This document shows positions 1 through 11,080 of a stretch of 64,000 bases of DNA, in pieces. The stretch's first letter is position 1. Each line of letters starts with the position of its first letter. A model generated the notes under the pieces. It saw nothing but the letters and a program-made list of their open reading frames with translations, did not search any database and was not told the DNA's origin. This stretch comes from Prorocentrum cordatum. Its lineage: Eukaryota > Sar > Dinophyceae > Prorocentrales > Prorocentraceae. Made by a program: the position numbers and the translations under genes. The stretch spans positions 349,776 through 413,775 of the forward strand of contig CAUYUJ010019604.1 in assembly GCA_963575745.1 (NCBI GenBank), written 5' to 3'.

Positions 1-51
1 GGTCACCAGGGCAGGGATTGAGAGTTCTCGCGGTACGTACTTGTTCAGACT

Positions 52-1533
52 ATGAGCAGCGATGAGGCTGATGATGATGTGGGCGGCGGGGACCCCAAGG
101 CGTTGGCAGCAATTCTACTTCCATTTGCGCACAGTCCTGGCTTTATACAATACGGGGATGGAATGAAAAAAGCACCTGTGGACGCCGATTCTTTGAAGAA
201 GTACACCAGTCTGATAGCTGCAGCGGCGAAGTACTCGTCCGACTTGCCGTCGGCGCGCATCTCACAGACATTGGCACAAGAAGCTTTCATTGAAGTCTAC
301 AGGGTCAAGGTTTTCGACATAGATGAGGTTACCACGAAGGAGACTGCCGCGCCCACCTTAGCGAGAAGGCTTCGTACGATATTGTGTCACTACAAACGAG
401 CAGCAGCAGCGACCAAACCCCCGAAGTGGGCCGACGAGATCTCCAAAGCAATGGGCATCACCAGAAAACGGCCAGCTGCATCAGAGGGGGCTTCGACAAA
501 AATGACACCGTCCAAAAAACCAGCGAAGAAGCACAACGGCAAGGAGGCAGCTGAGCATCATGGAGGCAAAGAGGAGGACCAAGCACAAGAAGACGAATAA
601 GAGGAGGAAGAGGAGGAAGGGAAGGAAGAGGAAGCAGGCGAAGAAAACAACGAGGAGGAAGAGGAGGAGGAAGAGGAGGAGGAAGAGGAGGAAGAGGAGG
701 AGGAAGCTGAGGAGGCCGACCAGGAACAAGACGAGGAGGAACCAGATGCGGGGGATGACGGCGCTGGTGATCACGTGTCACGTGATTGGGCAATCAACAG
801 ATTAAGACATAACACCTCCCCTTCTCGTCCTTCTCATTGTCACCCCAGGCCCCGCTTATGTGATTGGTTTCCCAGTCGAGGCGAGCCAGCTGCGACTGCT
901 ACCTTGAAGAGGCCAACGGCGGTCGCATCGGCGGTCTCAACAGCTTCGAGGTTTTCGGATCTCGGCATGCCGTCTACATTTCGCAGTGATCTGTGGGCGC
1001 AGGCACCCGGTGGCGGCCAGTCGAGCCACAGTCCCACCGTCAAGACTGGCTACGACAAAGTCCGAGGTGCTTGGATCCAGGTTCTCGGACAATCGAAGCA
1101 GTTCACCAACGATATACATTCAGACGGGGACGGAAATCTTGTTGGAGTCTTTGGCGAGGCCGAGGTCGTCATCGACAATTTCACGATGGCCAAAGTCGAG
1201 AGCCTCAAGAAGAAGAAGAAGGATGCCGTCAAACAACGTCCAGCTGCTGCGGGCAACTCCAGGGGAAAACTATTATGTGGCCAGTGGGGGTCCAATGAAG
1301 TGACGGTGAAAATCACAACAGAACGGATCAACGGCGTCAACAAGACTGGCAAGTTGGCGCGCATCTACGTGGACGGCAGCACGAAGGCATCTGTACCGCT
1401 TAGGACTGAGGAACTGGCCAAGCAGTGCACTGACTTAGCTATCGCGATGGCCCGTAAGCTGTGTGCTGGTAAGTTTCAGGATACGGATGAGCTCAAGGCT
1501 GCAACTAAGGCGGCCTCTTTGAAACTGTTTTGA
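52..1533 (+). CDS. unrecognised coding region, interrupted by one in-frame stop
   Basis: One reading frame runs from ATG 52 to TGA 1531-1533 with a single stop, TAA at 598-600. The codons after that stop continue the same acidic Glu-rich run seen before it (601-760, almost pure GAG/GAA), so the two halves look like one protein. The N-terminal half (residues 1-150) is of mixed composition (ALAAILLPFAHSPGF, LARRLRTILCHYKRAA), followed by a Lys-rich patch. The C-terminal half has VEVVID-like strands, a KKKKK run and an alpha-rich end (ELAKQCTDLAIAMARKL). No family is recognised. A pyrimidine-rich stretch ending in AG at 847-848 could be an intron acceptor, so part of 600-848 may be spliced out. 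Alternatives are a nonsense-mutated copy or a small unseen intron. Coding nature likely; function unknown. Confidence 0.55.
601..717 (+). repeat. GAG/GAA microsatellite inside a coding frame
   Basis: Near-pure GAG/GAA triplets that would encode poly-Glu in the frame of the surrounding coding region. They directly follow the in-frame stop at 598-600. Confidence 0.85.
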
Positions 1534-2144
1534 GTGTGTTGCATGTTGCAAGTGTGAACGCTATATGCGATATATGATCTCTTGCACGCATCACGCCTTT
1601 AGGAATGCATCGATGCCAGATTGCCCGTCAGCGCCCCCGCTACTGGAACCACCCCTAATCTGACATATCCACACATGTAAACATCAGCGTTTATCGGGGA
1701 GGGGGCTTCCATAGAAGTGGTGTTTTGTTTGAGCGATTCGCACTGCATGTAATTACTGCTTGCCAGCGTTTGGACGTTCCAGTTCGCATCGTGCGTGCGG
1801 CGGCTGTGACGAAGGTCGAAACGGAACTCATGTATCCTCTCGATCCCCTCCGCCCCTTCATCCACCCCAGTTGTTCTCATCAGCACCTTCTACTCCTCCT
1901 CCTCCTCCTCCTACTCAGCCCTCCTCTCCCACCTCCCCAGGCCCCCGCGAAGGTCACGACGGGTTCTGCGAGCGATGAGGTAGATAGTACACAAGTAGAT
2001 CAGCCCGCAGCTCGCTCAGAAGACCCGCTCAGGTAGGGCCCTATGAGGTAGGACACTATCAGGTAGGAACACTATTCAAACGATATATAGTAGCTGGTTC
2101 CCTCCGAAGTTTCCCCCAGGATAGGTGGAGTTGCACAGTTTGTT
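1534..2144. other. intergenic stretch, no gene seen
   Basis: Nothing recognisable apart from a short CTC run near 1887-1915 and a small direct repeat of AGGTAGG(A/G)(A/C)AC around 2030-2072. No promoter motif can be defended. Confidence 0.4.
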
Positions 2145-4179
2145 TTGCATGCTTGTTGCTCACGTGCTTCTGCTTCAGCCGCAGCCGTCTCAGGTTTTGC
2201 AGGCATCGGATTCGGTCGACCACCCATCCATTGCACCTGGCTTGAACCCGCATGGACACGTGGGTCCCCATTCAGAGGCCAGGCATTCCGACTGGGCCCT
2301 GATGGGCCGAAGTACGTGATCGAAGTGGACACGCACGACGAGCCAGCAACCCAGACCCAGATAGACACAGCCCCACAGTTTCAGCCTGGAGTTACCGCTG
2401 CGCCCCCTCGTGCAGACGACGCTCCGCCGCTTGCACAGAGTCAGGCTCCACCTCTTGGACAGGAGCTGTGGCCATGAAAGAGTATACCGACACTCTCGCC
2501 CTTTCCTAGTCGTCCTCCCCCCTGGCCCCTCTCTGCATCCTCCGCTCCGCTCCTCCGCTCCGCTCCTCCGCTCCGTTCTGCATCCTGCCATCATCGAACC
2601 TCCCCCTCCTCCTCATCCTCCTCCACCACCTCCTCATCATCCTCCCCTCGTCCGCTCCTTCACGCTCGAGATCCTTCCCTCTCATCCTCTTCCTCCTCCT
2701 CCTCCTCCTCCTCCTCCTCCTTCTCCCCCTCCTCCTCCTCTGGGCCCTGGGGTAATGAGAGCGATAGTCGCCCCCCCCCCTCCCCAGGACGCTGCGCCTG
2801 CCCCCGCGATCGGCACGCAGGACGAGGCGACGCTACCTGATGCCTTGCCGCGCCCGACCTTCAGCGAGGCGACGCTACCTGATGCCTTGCCGCCTCCGAC
2901 CTTCAGCGATGCGACGCTACCTGATGCCTTGCCGCCTCCGACCGCCAGCCAGCTGCAGAGTATGGTCGATGCCGCTGCTCTTGCTGTTCACGGCGCAGGC
3001 TCGCAGCCGCCGAGCGCGGTGGCGTCCGAGGAGCAGGCGACTCAGCCCGCTGGCCCCCCCATCGCCAACGGCGACAGCGGCGACGCCCCCGACCAGCAGC
3101 ATGAGACACCAGCCATGGACATGGAGCTTGAGGAGTCGCTCGGCTCGCTGGAGAGCCTGAGCACTGAGATCTGCAGGGGGGCGGCGGAGGCGACCAAGGC
3201 GACGCAGGCGATCTCGAAGCTCATCCAGGGGTTGGAGGCATCGATCAAGAAGGGGGTCCCAGCACGGACGCCAGAGTATTCTCAGTTCTGCAGAGCCCTC
3301 GACGAAGATGAAGACCTGCAGAATCGATACTCCGCATGCCAAGGTCGGACCTCGAAAGCAGCTTTTAGGGAGGACTGGGCCAAGAAGAAAGTTCAGGTGC
3401 TCAGCGAAAAAGTACCCCAGAAACAAGTGTCCTCGGAAATCGACTGGCAGCACACGCACATGCGGAGCTTGGCTCAGATTGCCGACAAGGAGAAGGACCA
3501 GCAGGTGGCGCTCAACATCGCCAAGACGTGCGTGAAGTTAGTGCCCCCCTTCATCAAGTGGGACCCCTCGGGCAAGGTGCGGAGGTTCGCCCACGCCGAG
3601 GAAGGCTTCACCGAGAAGCTGGAGAAGGCCTGGCAGGTCAAGCAGGACCTCGAGTCCGACGGCTCGCCGATGAAGCCCGCGGGCGGCGGCGGCGGGGGGG
3701 AAGGGCCGCCTCCGAAGAAGCCCCGCAAGGACAAGGGGAAGAGCAAGGACACGACCAGTGCACCTGAGCCGCCAATCGAGAACTCAAATCCCGAGGACGT
3801 GAGCAAGGTGCAGCTTCAACAGGCCGACAAGGACTGCAAGGATATCCTCGACATGTACCGCACTGCCACGTCGAAAGCATCCTCCATCATTGAAGTGATT
3901 AACAAGAATGACGAGGAGTGGAAGTGGCTCCAGAAGGATAGCCCCTTGGCGACCAACTTGCAGAAGAGCTACGACACGAGCAAGACCTCTGCACCTGGCA
4001 TCCTTAAGAGCCTCCTCTTCGGCAAGACCATTGCGAAGGTCAAGAAGGACCTGGGCAAGAAGCAGTACGTTGCCGAGGCCACTTCCATGCGCACTACCAT
4101 GAGCCCGCTGCTCCAGAAGCTGGCCACGGAGGCCGACGGGCTGAACACGATGCACGCGAACAGGCCGAGACTGAGTTGA
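2145..4179 (+). CDS. unrecognised two-exon protein, proline-rich N-terminus and helical C-terminus
   Basis: Exon 1 is open in frame up to about 2462 (…YVIEVDTHDEPATQTQ…QSQAPPLGQ). Exon 2 is 2788-4179 (DAAPAPAIGTQDEATLPDALP… to …NTMHANRPRLS). A phase-0 intron 2463-2787 joins them. Exon 2 begins with three near-identical copies of EATLPDALPxPTFS, then becomes highly charged and helix-rich (LEESLGSLESLSTEIC, DKEKDQQVALNIAKTCVKL), with a Gly run and a basic nuclear-signal-like stretch (PPPKKPRKDKGKSKD). The true start is unresolved: 2145 is only the first ATG of the open frame, and an upstream acceptor is possible near 2197. The run-on frame through the CTC tract (2580-2750) would give a long poly-Pro segment and is better read as intron. 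No family recognised. Confidence 0.6.
2463..2787 (+). other. predicted GA-AG intron
   Basis: Exon 1 ends CAG and the intron starts GAGCTG. The intron ends in a C-rich tract plus CAG and the next exon starts GAC. CAGGA occurs at both junctions, so the exact cut could slide. Phase is 0 on both sides. Dinoflagellate introns are known to use GT, GC or GA at the 5' end; the assignment here is inferred from reading frame only. Confidence 0.5.
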
Positions 4180-4280
4180 CGAGCGGACGCAGCTCGCTCG
4201 AGGTTTTAAGGCTAGCACACCTCCGCACGACAGATTTCCTTCAGGATTTCAGATTTTTTCACGAAAACCTCCGAAAACCT

Positions 4281-4462
4281 ACCGGTGAGTTTCGCGATGA
4301 GTTTCGGAAACTCACCGCGGTGAGTTTCGGGAAACTCATCGGTGAGTTCGGGGTGGGAGACAGCCATTCCTCGATACATTCGCAAACACCAGCGGTGAGT
4401 TTCACCCGATGAGTTTGGCAGGACCCCGAAACTCACCGATGAGTCTACCGGTGAATCTCGAT
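4281..4462. repeat. cluster of GGTGAGTTTCG palindromes
   Basis: GGTGAGTTTCG and its complement CGAAACTCACC occur repeatedly in both orientations over about 180 bp. Positions 4307-4328 form a perfect 22-bp palindrome (GAAACTCACCG/CGGTGAGTTTC). No coding potential; several hairpins are possible. Confidence 0.75.
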
Positions 4463-4625
4463 GAGTTTCGGAGATGCTTTTTCCGAATGCGATTTTCCAG
4501 AAAAAACCTTGGAAATCAGCGGAGGTGCGCGCGAATCTTCAGCAAGCTGGCATGTGGGTGGAGCTCGATCGTGCGAGCTCCGATGCTTCGGGGCAGCTTG
4601 CCATTCAGACGAACGCATGGAGTCA

Positions 4626-4790
4626 GAATTCCTGGCAGTCCTCCTCTTCCTCCTCCTCCTCATCATCATTTTCATCCTCCTCCTCCTCCTCCTCCTCCTC
4701 CACCTGTTGCCCTCATGAAGGGTCTTGCCCACGCCATCCGCCTCCTCCACCTGTTGCCCTCATGGGGGGTCTTGCGATCCAAGTCCAAAC
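4626..4790. repeat. TCC microsatellite with a ~48-bp direct duplication
   Basis: A TCC run (4626-4702) leads into two copies of CCTCCTCCACCTGTTGCCCT…, starting near 4692 and 4740. Confidence 0.7.
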
Positions 4791-5018
4791 TTGGCGTCAG
4801 CGAAATACGAGTTACGCGTAAAACATAAACCCCCTGTTCCTGCCCCCTACTCCTCTTACTTGTGCTCCTACTCCTGTGCTTGGAACCAGGGCCAGGATCA
4901 ATTGCGTCCTGACTTCGCGCCGCAGGCGTGCCACGGCATGAGCCCGTTTCGAAGCTCCGCTCCCTGTCGAAGGCTAAATGCGACTGTTGATTTGCAACAT
5001 GCCCGTGTCTGTTGCCCC

Positions 5019-5054
5019 GCACACACGCACACACACGCGCGCGCACACGCGCCC

Positions 5055-5099
<45 letters not shown>

Positions 5100-5223
5100 C
5101 ACGCACGCACGCACGCACACAAACACACACACACACACACGCACACACACACACACGCACACACAAACACGCACACGCACACACACACAAACACACACAC
5201 ACACACACGCCCACACACACACC
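5019..5223. repeat. (CA)n / (CACG)n dinucleotide repeat
   Basis: About 200 bp of alternating CA and CACG/GCAC units. Long open frames on both strands here (Thr/His, Cys/Val) are composition artefacts. Confidence 0.95.
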
Positions 5224-5412
5224 AACGCAAGCGGCGTTTTTTCTCCAACTTAGAAGGGCTTAGGGTATACATCATGCATCTCGTCCTTGACCGAAGGACT
5301 CAATGTGATAGGCACGTCGTGGACAAGTCCAGCTTCAGGAATGAGAAGGACAGAACATGAGGATAATGTAGAGGAGGATACTTCTGATATATGCTCATTT
5401 TTTTTGCTGTCG

Positions 5413-5606
5413 GAGTCTGAAGAGTGAGAGGAGGGGGGAGGGAGGAGGGATATGGAGGAGGGAGGGAGAGGGGGGGAGGAAGGGATGGAGGGAGGGAAGG
5501 TGGAGGAGGAGGAGGGGGAGGAGGAGGAGGAGGATCAGGATCACGATGAGGAGGATGAGGAGGATGAGGAGGAGGAGGAAGAGGATGAGAATGAGGAGGA
5601 TCAAGA
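5413..5606. repeat. GAG/GGA-rich purine tract
   Basis: GAGGAG-type purine-rich tract of about 190 bp, with a few GAT triplets near the 3' end. Confidence 0.85.
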
Positions 5607-5940
5607 AAGGTAAAAGATAGGCGGCACCCCCCCCCCTCCCAAGGCTGTCTCGCGTGTACGTTCTGATGCCCTTGACCCCAGGCCACGAAGTCCCGGGGCC
5701 TTTAGCTTGGTTCAAAGACCCTGGCCAACTGCTGAGGCGAAGGACCCAGAACCCGAGGACGTCCACTATCGTGACCCCGCCCTCCACGCAACCACCGCCT
5801 CGTGCTCGTCTCGTAAGCCTTCGCCTCGAAGGCGCGTTGTCATGGAAGCGTCCTCATCTCGCCCGTCTCGGTACCGCCCTCGTAAATTCGATATCGTGTT
5901 CGTCCGTGCTCCTCCCCCTGATGCGTCCGTCCTCATCCCT

Positions 5941-5963
5941 CCGTGTAGCCCATTTTGGCTCAG
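5941..5963 (+). other. relict dinoflagellate spliced-leader sequence in 5' UTR
   Basis: CCGT-GTAGCCCATTTTGGCTCAG matches the conserved DinoSL (core CCGTAGCC, ATTTTGGCTCAAG) apart from short insertions in the CC region and loss of one A in CAAG. It ends 7 bp before the ATG at 5971. A genomic copy of the spliced leader in front of a CDS is the known signature of a trans-spliced mRNA that was reverse-transcribed and reinserted. The match is by eye. Confidence 0.65.
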
Positions 5964-5970
5964 TGCGATA

Positions 5971-8444
5971 ATGAAGCGATCACACGACGATTGGGACGTA
6001 CCACGCACTAGTTCGACAGTTTGGGATACCAGTGATGCGGATGGCGGCTCGATCGGGCCACCAGTGTCGCACGGTCAGATGCTCGTTGATGACTTGATTG
6101 AATATTATCTTGCTGGTGATCTCAGCGCGAAGAAAGTGTGCACGCTCTGTTGGCACGCGTCTCACGCAGGAATTCGGGAGGCCAGGCCGTGCGAGCTGTC
6201 GCCAAACAGCTCGAGCGGCCACTTCCAACGCAAGTTGGACAAAGCATTGGGTTTTGAGAAAGACGACTCGTCCTGGTATTATCTTGAAGCTCCTCTTCTT
6301 GTGCGGAGCAGTGCTTGTGTCGAGAGCGCGCGGGTAGCTGTCAATCCCCCGCGCGAGCGTCTGGTCGACGAGTTGGCAGAACATCCAGAGATCTTGAGAT
6401 CATGGGCCGATGAAATTAGCAAGCAAAGGTGGGTTGACTGCTACGAGCGCCATCCTCTAGTGGTCGAATCCCCCGCTGCAGACAGGGCCCACATTATTCC
6501 GATATGTATATACCTTGACGCGTCAGAGTTCCAAAAGAGAGATTCAGTGTTGGCGTTCACCGTGCATTTCATTAACAGTTCGTTTCGGCATTTGGCCTTC
6601 GCTGTTCGCAAGCAGGATTTCTGCCCGTGCGGTTGCGGGGGCTGGGACACGTTGTTCACGTTTTTCTGCATGGTTAGATGGTCACTGCAAGCCCTGATCA
6701 AAGGAGAGTGGCCAACGCGACGTCACGACGGCACCCCGTTCAGGGAGGGAGACGATCAGAGAGCTAAACGTGCTGGACAATCGTTTGGATTCAAAGCTAT
6801 CGTGTTGGATATTCTCGGAGATTGGAGTGGGATCGTTCATCGGTGGGGGCTCCCGCAATGGAACAGCAACCGCCATCCATGTTTCAAATGCCACATACCC
6901 CAGACACTGATGAATTCTACAGAACCATGGAAGTGGAAAATCAAAACCACGGACGAGTATCTTGATTTTTGTGCTGGTTGTGAGGTCTGGGTTTCGGTTC
7001 CTGATAAGCATGCGCGCTGCGAGATCAGACTGTCGCTCGAATCACATCATAAGAAGCGAGGAACTGTGTTAACGCAAAGTGTGCAGATTGGTTTGGTATT
7101 GCTCTGCGCTGGAGATCGATTGGAGCCGACAGAATCGATGCCAGATATACAAGCGTTTTTCTCCATCAAGAATTTCCCTGCCATGGTGGTGTTCTGGAGG
7201 CCGAACGGCGAGCCAATGGCTCACAGGAGACGTCCACTCATCTGCCCCCGTTTGGGGATAGGGTTGGAAACTTTTCGAATCGATCTCGTGCACGCAGTCC
7301 ATCTCGGCATGCTTCAGGATTGGGTCCTTTGCGCACTATGGGCCATGGTGGGCGCGGACGTGTTCGACGCGTGCCTGTCGCGGCAGGCGGAGCAGATCAG
7401 AGATATCCTGAAGGAGATCACAGCTGGTGTTCATCGATGGCACCCTGAGTGCAGAAGGACGGTGGGGGGGTAGATTCCGAAGACTCCGATCCTAAGTATG
7501 AACTGTTTTGTTCCTGGCATGTTTTTTTGTTGTCCGTCCTGGTCCTTGGCATTCAGGCGTCCCGCGCCGTTCTTCTGATGATCCATGCAAACGCTGTGCA
7601 AGCAAAACAGGTGGAGGAGGAGTATGAGTAGAGGCAGGGGAGGGGTACGGGCATGATAGGGGCAGGGATGAGCAGGATCCAACATCAATGTGAGAACGAT
7701 GAGAAGAGCGAGAGAGGAGAGGCGCGACTGGGGAGGGGGGAGGCAAAATGGGGGTGCGGATAGGAAGACACGATGAGAAACAAACGAAAGGAGGAAACAC
7801 TACGATAGAAACGGTACGAATAAAGATGATGAGACGAGCCTCATGTTTGCTAGCACAGCGTTTCCATTGTAAGTCTGACCTCTGTGTACCCCCCCCCCAG
7901 GACAATCGGAGAAGAAGCCAGCAAGTCTGTCACGGAAATCGGTAGCCTCAAACCTACAATGATCGGCACTCGGGCGAACCCCGCCCTCAGCTTGAAAGCG
8001 TCTGAGAGTCGGCATTTGTTCCCATACATCCTGAAGTTGGTAGGCGATTTCCAAGGTAAACTGAATAAGGTCGTAGATGCACACGCGCTCTTGCAAGCAG
8101 GCCGAGCGCTAGATCGGTGGTTGTTTTTTGTTGCGACTGAGCCCAGGAACCCGTCGCCAGAGGCCAGCTTGGGGCTTCAGGGGCGCGCGCTCGAACACAC
8201 TAATCAATCCCGTCGATGTGGTGTCAAGTTTAAGCCAAAACACCACGGTTTTTTACACTGCAGTTTCGATGTGCATTACCAGGGGAACCCCAGGTGCTTC
8301 CACACGTATTTCGACGAGGGTCTGAATCGTGTTATTTGTACAATCGCGAGGGTGCTGCACCGCCTCACCTTTGAGAGGCGATTGTTCGCCAAGTTTCACC
8401 GCTTGCAGGATGGGCATGTGATGCCAGTGAATCGGTGGTACTGA
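5971..8444 (+). CDS. dinoflagellate multicopy protein, transposase-like (two exons)
   Basis: Exon 1 is 5971-7457 and exon 2 is 7901-8444, giving about 676 residues. The start at 5971 (MKRSHDDWD) is chosen because a relict spliced leader lies just upstream. Features: IPICIYLDASEF near residue 175; a Cys-rich FCPCGCGGWDTLFTFF; VLDILGDWSGIVHRWG near residue 275 followed by CFKC; FRIDLVHAVHLGMLQDW near residue 440; and in exon 2 SLKASESRHL and the conserved HHGFLHCSFDVHYQG. The D…D…DxxHxxHLG pattern is reminiscent of Plavaka/CACTA-type DDE transposases. The family is, from memory, abundant and dinoflagellate-specific. No terminal inverted repeats were found, so it may be a domesticated or retroposed copy. 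Base composition is less GC-rich than its neighbours. Confidence 0.65.
7458..7900 (+). other. predicted GA-AG intron
   Basis: The frame stops at 7471-7473, but joining 7457 to 7901 restores it (CysArgArg-ThrIleGlyGlu). The intron starts GACGGTG and ends with a C run plus AG; AGGAC is present at both junctions. Exon 2 continues the same protein, which supports the splice. It shares GA…C-tract-AG structure with the intron at 2463-2787. Confidence 0.55.
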
Positions 8445-8574
8445 CCGTTTCACAAATACTTGAATCGCTCACGGGGACGGGGGACCATATCAAGGGGATC
8501 TCATAAGAAGTCACTTCGAAAGATCCCCAAAACAGGCCCACAAGAACCGCTGGAGAAGGAAAAGGATGGGGACG

Positions 8575-8940
8575 AGGCGGGAGGAGGAGGACAAGGAGGA
8601 GGAGGAGGACGAGGAGGAGGAGGAGGAAGAGGAGGAGGAGGAGGGGGAGGAGATGGAAGAGGAAAAGGAGGAGCACGAGGATTACGAGGATGAGGAGGAT
8701 GAGGGTGAGGACGAGGAGGAGGAGGAGGAGGAGGAGGAGAAGGAGGAGGAGAGAGGACGAGGAGGAGACGGCGCAGGAAAAAAACGAGGGAGGAAGAAGA
8801 GGGGTAGGAAAGTGTGGGGAGCCGAGGAGGGAGGAGGAGGGAGGAGGCGGATCGTCGTCCTCCTCCTCCTCCTCCTCGTCCTCCTCCTCCTCCTCGTCCT
8901 CCTCGTCGTCCTCCTCCTCCTCCTCCTCCTCCTCCTCCGT
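8575..8940. repeat. facing GGA and TCC microsatellites
   Basis: A GGA/GAG tract (about 8580-8770) is followed, after an ~85-bp spacer, by a TCC tract (about 8857-8938). The two are complementary and could form a long imperfect hairpin or triplex. All long ORFs here are low complexity. Confidence 0.85.
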
Positions 8941-9640
8941 CCCGCACTTGGTTTTGAGCGTTTGCCAAGATCGAGCCCCTCCTCCTCCCCTTTTTGGCAG
9001 GATCCCGCATGCGTGCTAAACTGCACGACAGTTTAAGCACACATTGCGACCTGATCCAACATGTGCCTTTTCCCAAGCGCATGGGCATTGGCAAAAGTAT
9101 GCGATCGCTGCTTGCCGCGCTGTTTGAATAGTATATGTTTGTCGCAACAACTGAAGGAAAACAACGCCCCAATCATTGTCCCCATCATGCCCCCACGGTT
9201 CCTCCTCCTTTTTTTTTCAGCGGATAAAACAGAAAAACAAGCGCAAAGTCCAAATCCCAACTAAAACCAATTCTTGCGTCCAAAAAAAGGACGCGAGAAT
9301 GTATGTCCAAAAACCATGTCCAAAAAACGGACGTGAAGGACCTCTGGGTGGTGGCGATCGACAGCACGGGAGCGGTTTGCTAGAACAGAAGATGCTTTTC
9401 TGGCGCGCGACGAGGGCGGCCAGAAAGCCCGCCTCGAGCAACCCGTTCGTGATCGCAGACGGGGGCGCCGGCGAGACACAGGGTTAACGACGGTTTCGCG
9501 CGCGCGAGAGTTCCCTGGAAGTTGAACGCGCGGAACGTCGGCAGCGCGCAGAGGATCTTCGGAACCGTGTCTACCGGGCCCGGGATCTTCGTCTACTTTT
9601 AGCGCTTGGGGAAGGGCCTCGAGAACCGCCCTGGCGAGAG
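8941..9640. other. non-coding stretch with small hairpins
   Basis: No gene seen. Two short stem-loops, GCGTCC-A-run-GGACGC (about 9278-9293) and GTCC-AAAAAA-CGGAC (about 9319-9333), lie close together. Confidence 0.4.
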
Positions 9641-10551
9641 GGGTGCCGGCGCGGCCCCGCGCGCGCCCTGGTGCCGGAGAAACGACGCATGGACGGCCGG
9701 GCCCGCCCCGCGTCGGTGATCTGGGTCTCTCGCGAAAGCGCGCTGCTCAGGCGCGCCCCCGAGCAATCGCAGTCCGCCTCGGGGGCGGGGAATGCGATCG
9801 CCGAGTTGCAGCGGCAGACGAACCTCGGCAAGACCATGGCGGCGATTCTGGGGACAGCGAAGGCGGGGGCCTACGAGGACCTCCAGGGGCAGGGTCGCCC
9901 AGACTTTCGAGGCGACGACCCCCCGCCGCCACCTGCGACGGAGACCCCCCGAGACTGCGCCGCCGCTGAAGACTGCGTCGGCCACGGGCGAGATTGAAGC
10001 TCCTCCGGAGACTGACGCCGACGCCGCCGGCGCTACCATGCCCGCGCGACAGTTGACGCCCAGCTCAGCGACTCAGCCGGTGGATGAGCCAAGCGAGACC
10101 CCCGACCGTCGATCTCGATCACTTCTATCTCGTTCGGAGGAAAGATCGGCGGCGCCGGCGCCGCCGGCGGAGGCCTCGCCATCAGCGGCGGCCGCCGCCA
10201 GCCGTGGCGAGCCCGAGCCCCGACTGCGCATGGCGCGCCCCGGGCCCGAGCTGTTTCTGCGCGCGCCCCCCGAGAAGCGGCGGGGGGGCCCGGGCGGGGA
10301 GGTGGGCGCGGCAATCGGCGACGAGCCCAAGTTGCCAGTCAACCCCCACCACGACAAGTTTGACGTCGCTCTCGGGCGCGACGGGCGCCGGGCCGCCAAC
10401 TTCGATCGCCTCCCGGAGGAGAACGCGACGCCCGATGGGCGCCGCGACCTGGGGAACAGCATCCTGGACAGCTTCGTCGTCGACCAGCGCCGCGAGGACT
10501 AGGTGGAGCTCGCGCGGTCTAAGATGAACGCCAGCGCGCGGAAGGATTTCG

Positions 10552-11007
10552 ATGTGGCCATCGCTGAGGAAACCAGCATCTGGATCCAGCATCAGCGGGC
10601 CCCGACGCGCCCCCATCTTCCAGGTCGAGGACGCCGCCGACGCCATCAGGGCGAGATGGCTCTGCGCCCAGAAAGCGGACGGGAAGGCGGGGGCGCGATT
10701 TGCGCCCCGCGGGTGCCAGACCGAAGGGCCGGGACAGGAACCGACAGCGAGCCCGACAGCCTGCCGACGAGCTCGGAATGTCATGCTCACTGTGTTTGCG
10801 TTGAACTTCTTGGACGCTATGCATCGCGGACGTGGCCTCGGCCTTCCTGCAGGCTCTCGAGAGGACCTCTTCATCGATTTCGACGCCGCGCTCAAGATGT
10901 CGTTCGACGCGAAGGACGGCGAGATGCCCTGTGCGGCGAAGCCAGGGCGCGGCATCGGCGAGGCACCCCGCCACTGGAAGACGGTCAAGAAGGCTTCTCG
11001 AAGATGA
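10552..11007 (+). pseudogene. copia reverse transcriptase, N-terminal part
   Basis: Contains RWLCAQKADGKAGARFAPRG followed by GQEPTASPTACRRARNVML, the conserved copia block in which the normal form reads close to KARxVARGF…(S/T)PTVSR. Further on are DLFIDF and GIGEAPRHWKTV, resembling the 'YGL…AP..W' block. The frame then stops at 11005-11007. In copia elements this enzyme copies the RNA genome into DNA; this copy cannot. Confidence 0.65.
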
Positions 11008-11080
11008 GTTCTCCAAGCTTCTGAACTGTAGCCCTGTCTCTGGACAGCCCGTTGTTCCAAGACTGGTAGACTGATCGGAA

